From: Sphingomonadales bacterium
GTDB lineage: Bacteria; Pseudomonadota; Alphaproteobacteria; Sphingomonadales; Sphingomonadaceae
Direction of reading: 5' to 3'
DNA length: 14,479 nt
NCBI GenBank assembly: GCA_020200935.1
Contig: JAIVHR010000180.1
Coordinates: 1 to 14,479, forward strand
Shown: one piece after another, positions 6,420 through 13,154 of the stretch
Layout: every line of letters begins with the position of its first letter
Position numbering within the stretch: position 1 is the first letter of the stretch
Program-made: the position numbers and the translations under genes
Notes under the pieces: model-generated
The model's database searches: none
What the model saw: only the letters and a program-made list of their open reading frames with translations
Told to the model about the DNA's origin: nothing

Positions 6420-7340
6420 ATGAACCAGCATAGCTCGATCAAGCCCGGCGGCTCGCTGCTCGAAAGGGCGGCCGACAAGTTCGATTTCGCCGCCGCCTTG
6501 CGCGGCGCGGCGCGGAATGGTTCCGATGCGGCGCCCGAAGCCGCTCCGGTTCCGGCACCCGCCGAAATCATACCGATGCGCGCCCAACCTGTCGGTCCGG
6601 CGCCCGCCGGCCGCCATGCCGAGGTCGATCGGGCGCGGCTCGTTGCCGAAGGCTTCGCGCTGCCCGATATGCGGCCCGGCCCGCTCGCCGAGGAATTCCG
6701 CGTCGTCAAGCGCCAGCTGCTGCTGCGCGCGGCGGGGCAGGGCGCTGCGCGGATCGTCAACGGGCGGATGATCCTCGTCGGATCGGCCAAGCCCGATGAC
6801 GGCAAAACCTTCTGCGCGATCAACCTCGCGCTCTCGATGGCGCGCGAGACCGATCTCGATGTCGTGCTCGCCGATTGCGATTTTTCCAAGCCCGAGCTGC
6901 CGCGCAAATTCGGCGTCGAGGACGGTCCCGGGCTGATGGACGCGATCGCCGACGATAGCTGCGACATCGAGGCCTGCCTCATCCATACCGACATTCCCAA
7001 TCTCTCGATCCTGCCCGCCGGCCGCCACAGCGACGACGCCACCGAACATCTGGCGGCAAAACGCACCTCGGCGGTGTTCGAGCGGCTGCTCGCGCGCAGC
7101 CCGACGCGGATCGTCGTCTGCGACACCTCGCCGGTGCTGTCCGCATCGTCGGCCTCGGTGCTGGCGCTGCATGCCGGCCAGACGGTGTTCGTGGTCAAGG
7201 CCGACAAGACGACCGAGGCCGAATTGCGCGAATCGCTCAATCTGCTCGACGGGTGCGACCGGATCGACCTTCTTCTCAACGCCGTGAATTTTGCCCCGAA
7301 CGGCCAACGCTTTGGTGACTATTATGGTTATGGGGACTGA
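6420..7340 (+). CDS. XrtA-associated tyrosine autokinase (BY-kinase / CpsD-like ATPase)
   Basis: A 306-residue cytoplasmic P-loop protein of the bacterial tyrosine-kinase family (TIGR03018-like). The N-terminal 60 residues form a Pro/Ala-rich linker. The kinase core shows Walker A as A-K-P-D-D-G-K-T (123-130, Lys129), Walker A' as V-V-L-A-D-C-D-F-S-K-P (148-158), and Walker B as I-V-V-C-D-T-S-P (231-238, Asp235). The C-terminus Y-Y-G-Y-G-D supplies three tyrosines (301, 302, 304), the expected autophosphorylation cluster, though it is short. In this family the kinase cycles between phosphorylated and unphosphorylated forms and, with the Wzz-like partner, controls glycan polymerisation. The start ATG is preceded by GAGGGGGA, and the gene lies 12 bp after the chain-length gene, so the pair is translationally close. 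It is separate rather than fused to its Wzz partner, as in Gram-positive CpsC/CpsD. Confidence 0.92.
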   Translation: MNQHSSIKPGGSLLERAADKFDFAAALRGAARNGSDAAPEAAPVPAPAEIIPMRAQPVGPAPAGRHAEVDRARLVAEGFALPDMRPGPLAEEFRVVKRQLLLRAAGQGAARIVNGRMILVGSAKPDDGKTFCAINLALSMARETDLDVVLADCDFSKPELPRKFGVEDGPGLMDAIADDSCDIEACLIHTDIPNLSILPAGRHSDDATEHLAAKRTSAVFERLLARSPTRIVVCDTSPVLSASSASVLALHAGQTVFVVKADKTTEAELRESLNLLDGCDRIDLLLNAVNFAPNGQRFGDYYGYGD

Positions 7341-7341
7341 C

Positions 7342-8970
7342 ATGAAACGCATCGACCGGGCGAGCCGAACGGCCGCCCTGCTGGCGACCGCCTGCGCGCT
7401 GCTCGGCATGGCGGCGACGCCGGCCGACGCGCGCACCGATATCTCGCCCTATGTCGAGGTCAACCAGGTGCTGGCCTTCGACCTGTCGAACAACGACGCA
7501 TTCGGCGACGATGTCGTCACCTATACCAGCGTCGCGGCCGGCATCGACGGCACCGTGCAGACGCGCCGGATCGAGGTCGGCGCGAGCTACCGCTACGAGC
7601 GGCGCATCGACTGGAGCGACGATCTCGCCAATGACGACGTCCATAGCGGCGTCGTGCGCGGGCGGGTCAATGTCGCGCGCGGGCTGAGCCTCGAGGCCGG
7701 CGCGATGGCCGCGCGGGCCCGCACCGAGGCCGGCGGCGGCGATCTCGGCTTCGGGGTCGGCGACAATGACAATGTCAGCCAGGTCTATGCACTCTATGCC
7801 GGGCCGACCGTCTCGGCCAATGCCGGGCCGCTCGAATTCGGCGCCGGCTACCGGGTCGGCTACACCCATGTCGAGGACAATCTCGCCGCCAATACAACGC
7901 CGGGCCAGGAGGAGGTCGATTATGTCGACCACACCACGACCCACCAGGCGACGGCGAGCGTCGGCATGGCGCCGGGAGGCCAGCTGCCCTTCGGCTGGAT
8001 CGCCTCGGCCGGCTACGAGCGCGAGGACGCCTCGCAGCTCGACCAGACCTATGAGGGCTATCATGCCCGGCTCGACGTCACCGTGCCGGTGTCGCCGACA
8101 TTGGCGCTGCTCGGCGGCGTCGGCTACGAGAATATCGAGATCAGCCAGCGCGACATTCTGGTCGATGCGGGCGGCAACCCGATCCTCGACAATAACGGCC
8201 GCTTCCAGGAAGATCCGAACGCGCCGCGGCTGCTCGCCTACGAGACCGACGGCTTCATCTACGATGCCGGCATATTGTGGCGGCCCAATCCGCGGCTCGA
8301 GGCATCGGCGCGGGTCGGCCATCGCTACGATTCGACCGTCTATAACGGCTATCTGAGCTATGCGACGAGCGAGAATAGCGGCGTCAACCTGTCGGTCTAC
8401 AACACCATTTCGAGCTTCGGCCGCAGCACTGTCGACACGCTCGCCGGGCTGCCGACCGACTTCAACGCCAATCGCGGGCCGTTCGGCGAGTTCGACGGCT
8501 GCGTCTTCGGCGATGCCGGGGCGGGCGGCTGTTTCGACACCGGCTTTCAGAGCCTCAACGGCTCGAATTTCCGCAGCCGCGGCGCCAATCTCGTCTGGTC
8601 GGCGGGGCGCGGACCGTGGAGCTACGGCGTCGGTGCCGGCTATGCGCATCGCCGCTATCTGGCCCCCGATGACGCCGCCGACTTCAATCTCGACGGCGTC
8701 ACCGACGAGAATTTCTATCTCAATGCCAGCCTGGCGCGCCAGCTGACCCCGGTCTCGAGCATCGACGGGCAGCTCTTCGCCAACTGGTATGAGAGCGGCA
8801 TTCCGGGCGCCGCCGATGCCTTCGGCGCCGGCGCGGCAACGACCTACAGCCTCAATCTCTATCGCGGGCTGAGCGCGCAGGCCTCGGCCGGGCTCTATGT
8901 CAACGATCTCGAGGGCGAACCGGCCGACTGGCTCGGCTCGCTGGCGCTCGGAGTTCGCTACGGCTTCTGA
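7342..8970 (+). CDS. Outer-membrane beta-barrel protein, XrtA-associated
   Basis: A 542-residue secreted protein with a Sec signal peptide: basic M-K-R-I-D-R, a hydrophobic core, and a probable cleavage after A-D-A near residue 30. The rest alternates short polar/aromatic strands typical of a beta-barrel (for example Y-R-Y-E-R-R, G-A-G-Y-R-V-G-Y-T-H-V, A-S-A-G-Y-E-R-E-D) and ends with L-G-V-R-Y-G-F, the terminal-aromatic signature recognised by the barrel assembly machinery. Its place between the autokinase and the ExeA-like ATPase is where XrtA loci usually encode a TIGR03016-type outer-membrane protein, so a role as exporter or outer-membrane partner of the glycan is likely; sequence alone does not prove family membership. 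Two cysteines in a Gly-rich segment coded near 8500-8535 may form a loop disulfide. I prefer the ATG at 7342, one base after the kinase stop, with GGGGA upstream, over in-frame upstream starts that would blunt the signal peptide. Confidence 0.85.
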   Translation: MKRIDRASRTAALLATACALLGMAATPADARTDISPYVEVNQVLAFDLSNNDAFGDDVVTYTSVAAGIDGTVQTRRIEVGASYRYERRIDWSDDLANDDVHSGVVRGRVNVARGLSLEAGAMAARARTEAGGGDLGFGVGDNDNVSQVYALYAGPTVSANAGPLEFGAGYRVGYTHVEDNLAANTTPGQEEVDYVDHTTTHQATASVGMAPGGQLPFGWIASAGYEREDASQLDQTYEGYHARLDVTVPVSPTLALLGGVGYENIEISQRDILVDAGGNPILDNNGRFQEDPNAPRLLAYETDGFIYDAGILWRPNPRLEASARVGHRYDSTVYNGYLSYATSENSGVNLSVYNTISSFGRSTVDTLAGLPTDFNANRGPFGEFDGCVFGDAGAGGCFDTGFQSLNGSNFRSRGANLVWSAGRGPWSYGVGAGYAHRRYLAPDDAADFNLDGVTDENFYLNASLARQLTPVSSIDGQLFANWYESGIPGAADAFGAGAATTYSLNLYRGLSAQASAGLYVNDLEGEPADWLGSLALGVRYGF

Positions 8971-8990
8971 AGTCTGGTGGGCAAGTGTTT

Positions 8991-8996
8991 GAAGGA
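8991..8996 (+). promoter_or_regulatory. Strong ribosome binding site of the ExeA-like ATPase gene
   Basis: GAAGGA sits six bases before ATG 9003, inside a short A/T-rich patch that contrasts with its surroundings. It fixes the start and suggests efficient translation at the head of the tightly overlapping block that follows. The 32-bp gap before this gene shows no terminator hairpin. Confidence 0.65.
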
Positions 8997-9002
8997 TAAT
9001 AT

Positions 9003-10064
9003 ATGTATACCGATCATTACGGCCTGACCGGCAACCCGTTCCAGCTCACGCCCGATCCGCGTTTCTGGTTCGAGAGCGACACCCACCGAAAGGCGATGGC
9101 CTATCTCGGCTATGGCCTGGCGCAGGGCGAGGGCTTCATCGTCATCACCGGCGATATCGGCGCCGGCAAGACGACCCTGGTCGGCCATCTGATGGAGAAT
9201 GTCGATTCCGAACGGCTGACCGCCGCCGAGATCGTCTCGACCCAGGTCGAGGGCGACGACATGCTGCGGCTGGTCGCCCAGCGTTTCGGGATCGAGAGCG
9301 GCGGCGCCTCGAAGGCCGAATTGCTCGACCGGATCGAACGCTTCCTGCACGAACAGGGCCGCAGCGGCCGGCGCACGCTGCTGATCGTCGACGAAGCGCA
9401 GAATCTCGGCCATTCGGCGCTCGAGGAACTGCGCATGCTGTCCAACTTCCAGACCGGCGGGCGAGCGCTGCTGCAGATCTTCCTGCTCGGCCAGCCCGAA
9501 TTTCGCGACCGGGTCAAGAAGTCGCCGGGGCTCGAACAATTGCGCCAGCGGATCATCGCCACCCACCATCTCGATCCGATGAAGCCGGAGGAAATCGGCG
9601 ATTATGTCGGCCACCGGATGGGTCTGGTCGGCTGGGACGGCCATCCCGAATTCTCCGACGGCGCCTTCGCGGCAATCCACGCGGCGACCGATGGCGTGCC
9701 GCGCCGGGTCAACAGCCTGATGGCGCGGTTGCTGCTCTATGGCGCGGTCGAGGACCTGTCGGTGATCGACGCCGGCGCGGTCGAGGCCGTTGTCGCCGAT
9801 CTCGATGCCGATCAGGGCGATGCCGAAGCGGCGCCCGAGTCTGCCCTCGAAGCCGAAGTCGCGCCCGCGAAGCCCGAATGGCCGCCGCGCGCTGTCAGCG
9901 ATGCAGAGGAATCTCCCGAGCCGGCCTTCGTAGCTGAGGCGGAGGCCGAAGAAGCGCCGGCACTTGCGGCATTCGACGAGCCTGCCCGGGAGAGGATGAC
10001 GTGCGCAATGCGCTGTCGGTCGATATCGAGGATTGGTTCCAGGTCGGCGCTTTCGAGGGCGTGA
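9003..10064 (+). CDS. XrtA/PEP-CTERM-associated AAA ATPase (ExeA/GspA-like)
   Basis: A 353-residue AAA-type ATPase of the TIGR03015 group. It opens with M-Y-T-D-H-Y-G-L-T-G-N-P-F-Q-L-T-P-D-P, the classic ExeA-like N-terminus. Walker A is G-D-I-G-A-G-K-T-T (50-58), Walker B is L-L-I-V-D-E-A-Q (126-133), G-Q-P-E-F follows at 163-167, and L-R-Q-R-I provides arginines at 181 and 183. G-V-P-R-R-V-N-S-L (231-239) is the sensor-2-like end of the ATPase. From about residue 265 the protein becomes an Ala/Glu/Pro-rich, probably disordered acidic tail. The last 22 residues (M-T-C-A-M-R-C-R and on) are read from DNA that also encodes the start of the deacetylase, a 64-bp overlap; they look unlike the preceding tail and may result from an indel near the 3' end. 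Its exact role in XrtA systems is undefined; ATP-driven assembly of envelope machinery is inferred from ExeA. Confidence 0.92.
   Translation: MYTDHYGLTGNPFQLTPDPRFWFESDTHRKAMAYLGYGLAQGEGFIVITGDIGAGKTTLVGHLMENVDSERLTAAEIVSTQVEGDDMLRLVAQRFGIESGGASKAELLDRIERFLHEQGRSGRRTLLIVDEAQNLGHSALEELRMLSNFQTGGRALLQIFLLGQPEFRDRVKKSPGLEQLRQRIIATHHLDPMKPEEIGDYVGHRMGLVGWDGHPEFSDGAFAAIHAATDGVPRRVNSLMARLLLYGAVEDLSVIDAGAVEAVVADLDADQGDAEAAPESALEAEVAPAKPEWPPRAVSDAEESPEPAFVAEAEAEEAPALAAFDEPARERMTCAMRCRSISRIGSRSALSRA
9991..9995 (+). promoter_or_regulatory. Ribosome binding site that decides the GTG start of the deacetylase
   Basis: AGAGG lies five bases before GTG 10001 and inside the ATPase coding sequence. It supports GTG as the deacetylase start; the ATG at 9996 is in the ATPase frame and cannot serve the deacetylase. 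Translation of the deacetylase is therefore probably coupled to that of the ATPase. Confidence 0.55.
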
Positions 10065-10864
10065 TCGCCCGGGCCGACTGGGCCGGGCTCGAATCGCGCG
10101 TCGAGCGCAACACCGACGCGGTCTGCGCCTTGTTCGACGAAGCCGGGGTCAAGGGCACTTTCTTCACGCTCGGCTGGGTCGCCGAGCGTTTCCCCGAGCT
10201 GATCCGCCGCATCGCCGATGCCGGGCACGAGGTCGCCAGCCATGGCTGGGATCACCGCCGCGTCTTCCTGATGCAGCCCGAGGAATTCCGCGCCGATCTC
10301 AAGCGCGCGCGCAAGGCGATCGAGCAGGCAAGCGGCGAGCCGGTGACCGGCTATCGCGCGCCGAGCTTCTCGATCGACGCGCGCACGCCCTGGGCGCACG
10401 CCATCCTCGCCGAGGAGGGCCATGCCTATTCCTCGAGCGTCGCGCCGATCGTCCATGACCATTATGGCTGGCCCGAAGCGCCGCGCTTCGCCTTCCGGCC
10501 CGACGGCGCAGATATCGTCGAGCTGCCCGTGACCACGGCGCGCCTCGCCGGGCGGACCCTGGCGGCGGGCGGCGGCGGCTTCTTCCGGCTGCTGCCCTAC
10601 GGCTTTTCGCGCTGGGCGATCGGGCAGGTGAATGCCGATGGCCATCCGGCGATATTCTATTTCCACCCCTGGGAGATCGATCCCGGCCAGCCGCGCCTCG
10701 CCAGGGCGCCGCTCAAATCGAAGCTGCGCCATTACAGCCGGCTCGGCGCGATGGAGGGCAAGCTCAAGCGGCTGCTGCGGGATTTCGAATGGGACCGGAC
10801 CGACCGGGTGGTCGCCGGGATCGCCGGGACGGCCGCCCCGCCAAAAGAGGCGATGGCGGCATGA
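10001..10864 (+). CDS. XrtA-system polysaccharide deacetylase (NodB-like, CE4)
   Basis: A 287-residue NodB-homology deacetylase of the TIGR03006 type with a C-terminal DUF3473-like part. Metal and catalytic motifs are visible: S-V-D-I-E-D-W near the N-terminus (Asp11 as likely metal ligand), H-G-W-D-H with His81 and His85, R-A-P-S-F-S-I at 119-125, and F-Y-F-H-P-W-E-I-D with His222. These enzymes remove N- or O-acetyl groups from sugars; here the target is presumably the locus glycan or its lipid-linked precursor. No signal peptide is seen, consistent with a cytoplasmic role. It starts at GTG 10001 inside the ATPase gene and its TGA overlaps the FemAB start (ATGA at 10861-10864), giving a tightly coupled string of genes. 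The catalytic set looks complete. Confidence 0.93.
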   Translation: MRNALSVDIEDWFQVGAFEGVIARADWAGLESRVERNTDAVCALFDEAGVKGTFFTLGWVAERFPELIRRIADAGHEVASHGWDHRRVFLMQPEEFRADLKRARKAIEQASGEPVTGYRAPSFSIDARTPWAHAILAEEGHAYSSSVAPIVHDHYGWPEAPRFAFRPDGADIVELPVTTARLAGRTLAAGGGGFFRLLPYGFSRWAIGQVNADGHPAIFYFHPWEIDPGQPRLARAPLKSKLRHYSRLGAMEGKLKRLLRDFEWDRTDRVVAGIAGTAAPPKEAMAA

Positions 10865-11931
10865 ACGCGCCGGCCCGCCTGTCCGCGCCCACCGTCCGCG
10901 CCGCCCGCCTCGACGAAGCCGACGAGGCGCAGCGCATAGAGGCGTTCGTGCGCGCGATGCCGGGCGGGACGATCTTCCACACGCCGCGCTGGCTGAAAGC
11001 GGTCGAGCGCGGCTGCGGCCAGCCCGCGCATATGCTGCTCGCCGAACGCGGCGGGGAGATATCGGGCATCCTGCCGCTCACCGCGATTCATTCGCCTTTT
11101 TTCGGCCGGGCGCTGGTATCGAGCGGCTTCGGCGTCGGCGGCGGCATCCTCGCCGCCAGCCGCAGCGGCGTCGGCCGGCTCGGCGATGCAGCCTGGTCGC
11201 TCGCCGAGACGCTGCATTGCGACGAAGTCGAACTGCGCGGCGGCGAGATCCCCAAGGGATGGGAAAGCCTGACGGGAATCTATGCCGATTTCACCCGGCC
11301 GCTCGAAGCCGATGCCGACGCCCAGCTGCAATCGATCGCGCGGAAGCAGCGCGCCGAGATCCGCAAATCGCTCGAGGCCGATCTCAGGGTCGATATCGGC
11401 AGCGGCGAACGCAGCCGCGCCGCGCATTACCGGATCTACGCGACGAGCGTCCGCAATCTCGGCACGCCGGTTTTTCCGCGTAGCCTGTTCGATGCGGTGC
11501 TCGATATGTTCGGCGACGAAGCCGACATCATGACCGTCCGCCATCAGGGCCGCGCCGTGGCGAGCGTGCTGACGCTCTATTTCGAAGGCCGCGCGATGCC
11601 CTATTGGGGCGGCGGGCTGTTCGAGGCGCGCGCGCTCAAGGCCAATGAACGGATGTATTTTTCGCTGATGAACCATGCCCGCGAGGCGAAGGGCTGCGAC
11701 AGGTTCGATTTCGGCCGGTCGAAGATCGGGACGGGACCGTATCACTATAAGAAGAACTGGGGTTTCAAGCCCGAGCCCTTGGTCTATGCGCGCAAACTCG
11801 CACCGGGCGTCGAGCCGCGCGAGATCAACCCGCAAAGCTCGCGCTACCGAATGAAGGTCGCGCTCTGGAAGAAGCTCCCGCTATTCGTCGCCAACCGTCT
11901 CGGACCGTTCATCGCCCGCGGCCTCGGCTGA
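10861..11931 (+). CDS. FemAB-family XrtA/PEP-CTERM-associated protein
   Basis: A 356-residue protein with two GNAT-like halves, matching the FemAB-related PEP-CTERM family (TIGR03019 type). Visible: the N-terminal G-G-T-I-F-H-T-P-R-W-L block (35-45), the basic helix R-K-Q-R-A-E-I-R-K-S (161-170), S-V-R-N-L-G-T-P-V-F (196-205), and D-F-G-R-S-K with downstream Y-H-Y-K-K-N-W-G-F (283-302). FemAB enzymes transfer amino acids from aminoacyl-tRNA to peptidoglycan precursors; in XrtA loci the family may add amino acids or acyl groups to the glycan or its carrier lipid, an inference. The start ATG at 10861 overlaps the deacetylase stop; a longer in-frame reading from 10789 would duplicate deacetylase coding DNA and is rejected. 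The stop overlaps the next gene by one base (TGATG). Confidence 0.92.
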   Translation: MNAPARLSAPTVRAARLDEADEAQRIEAFVRAMPGGTIFHTPRWLKAVERGCGQPAHMLLAERGGEISGILPLTAIHSPFFGRALVSSGFGVGGGILAASRSGVGRLGDAAWSLAETLHCDEVELRGGEIPKGWESLTGIYADFTRPLEADADAQLQSIARKQRAEIRKSLEADLRVDIGSGERSRAAHYRIYATSVRNLGTPVFPRSLFDAVLDMFGDEADIMTVRHQGRAVASVLTLYFEGRAMPYWGGGLFEARALKANERMYFSLMNHAREAKGCDRFDFGRSKIGTGPYHYKKNWGFKPEPLVYARKLAPGVEPREINPQSSRYRMKVALWKKLPLFVANRLGPFIARGLG

Positions 11932-13154
11932 TGGGCGATATCCTGTTCCTCGCGCACCGCGTTCCCTTTCCGCCCGATCGCGGCGACCGGATCCGCTCGT
12001 TCCATATTCTGAAGAAGCTTGCCGAACTCGCCCCCGTCCATGTCGCGACGCTGGCCGAGAATGACGCCGACATGGCGGCGGCCGGCGCGCTCGGCGAATG
12101 GACCGCAACGTCGCATGTGGTGCGGCGGAATATCTCCAGACCGGCCGCCGGCCTCAAGGCGCTGGCGAGCGGCAAGCCGGTGCTGCTGCCTTATTTCGAC
12201 AGCGCCGAATTGCGGCATTGGGTGGCGAGGACGCTCGATGAGCGCCCGATCGACACCGTCGTCGCCTTTTCCGTGCAGATGGCGCAATTCGTGCCCAAGC
12301 TGCCCGCAGGCGTGCGCTTCGTGATGGATTTCGCTGATGTCGATTCGGCGAAATTCGCCGCCTATGCCCGAACCGGGCCGGGTCCGATGCGCTGGGTAAA
12401 CGCACGCGAGGCGCGCAAGCTCGCCGGTTTCGAGCGAGCGACTGCTGCACGCGCCGATGCGAGCCTGTTCGTCAGCGAGCCCGAAGCTGCGCTGTTTCGC
12501 GAAACCGTCGCGCCGGCGGATGCGCGGGTCGAGGCGATCGAAAACGGCATCGACTGGCGTTTCTTCGATCCGGCGGCCGATTTTCCGCGGGTCGAAGGGA
12601 CAGGGGAAGGCCGGCTGATCGTTTTCACCGGCCAGATGGATTACCGCCCCAATATCGAAGCGGTGACGCATTTTGTGCGCGATATCCTGCCCCAGATCCG
12701 CGCCGCCCATCCCGACGCCCGCTTCGCGATCGTCGGCCGCGCGCCGACATCCGAGGTCGAGCGGCTCGCGCGCGATCCGGCGGTGACCGTCACCGGCGCG
12801 GTGGCCGATATCCGCGGCTGGCTCGCCGCCGCCGATCTGGTCGTGGCGCCGCTGCTCGCCGCGCGCGGCATCCAGAACAAGGTGCTCGAGGCGATGGCGA
12901 TGGCGAAGCCGGTGATCGCGAGCCGCCCGGCTTTCGAGGGCATCGACGCTGAGCCGGACACCCATCTGCTGGTTGCCGAGGACGCCGATGATTTCGCCGG
13001 ACAAGCCTCGCGTCTGCTCGCTGCGCCCGACGAAGCTGAAGCGCTCGGCACAGCCGCCCGTGCGCATGTCCGCCGGCGCTATGACTGGGCGACGACGCTC
13101 GTCCCGCTCGCCGCGCTGACCGGGCGCGCGCAAAGCCGGAGCGCGGCGGCATGA
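11931..13154 (+). CDS. Glycosyltransferase, TIGR03087-type PEP-CTERM/XrtA system (GT4-like)
   Basis: A 407-residue GT-B glycosyltransferase of the PEP-CTERM/XrtA type. The N-terminal domain begins with L-F-L-A-H-R-V-P-F-P-P-D-R-G-D-R-I-R-S (6-23), which forms the acceptor/diphosphate-side glycine loop. The C-terminal domain shows V-F-T-G-Q-M-D-Y-R-P-N (231-241), F-A-I-V-G-R-A-P (265-272), and the nucleotide-sugar motif Q-N-K-V-L-E-A-M-A-M-A-K-P-V-I-A-S with Glu320. It likely transfers one sugar from a nucleotide donor to the growing lipid-linked glycan at the cytoplasmic membrane face; donor and acceptor are not predictable. Its first base is the last base of the FemAB stop codon, and its TGA overlaps the exosortase start (ATGA at 13151-13154). 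No membrane segment is evident. Confidence 0.92.
   Translation: MGDILFLAHRVPFPPDRGDRIRSFHILKKLAELAPVHVATLAENDADMAAAGALGEWTATSHVVRRNISRPAAGLKALASGKPVLLPYFDSAELRHWVARTLDERPIDTVVAFSVQMAQFVPKLPAGVRFVMDFADVDSAKFAAYARTGPGPMRWVNAREARKLAGFERATAARADASLFVSEPEAALFRETVAPADARVEAIENGIDWRFFDPAADFPRVEGTGEGRLIVFTGQMDYRPNIEAVTHFVRDILPQIRAAHPDARFAIVGRAPTSEVERLARDPAVTVTGAVADIRGWLAAADLVVAPLLAARGIQNKVLEAMAMAKPVIASRPAFEGIDAEPDTHLLVAEDADDFAGQASRLLAAPDEAEALGTAARAHVRRRYDWATTLVPLAALTGRAQSRSAAA

Noticed and set aside
6780..6812. Seemingly atypical Walker A in the tyrosine autokinase
   Set aside because: A-K-P-D-D-G-K-T still fits [AG]-x4-G-K-[ST], and related BY-kinases also vary at these positions, so there is no reason to suspect inactivity.
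4884..7436. An 850-codon open frame on the minus strand opposite the chain-length and kinase genes
   Set aside because: It is a shadow: the opposite strand holds two well-supported genes with recognisable motifs, ribosome binding sites and tight spacing, while this translation is Arg/Gly/Ala-rich with no recognisable domain. Long antisense frames are common in GC-rich DNA.
10789..10860. Upstream in-frame extension of the FemAB-family gene
   Set aside because: The extra 24 residues are Arg/Gly-rich and duplicate deacetylase coding DNA; ATG 10861 with the ATGA overlap is the natural start.
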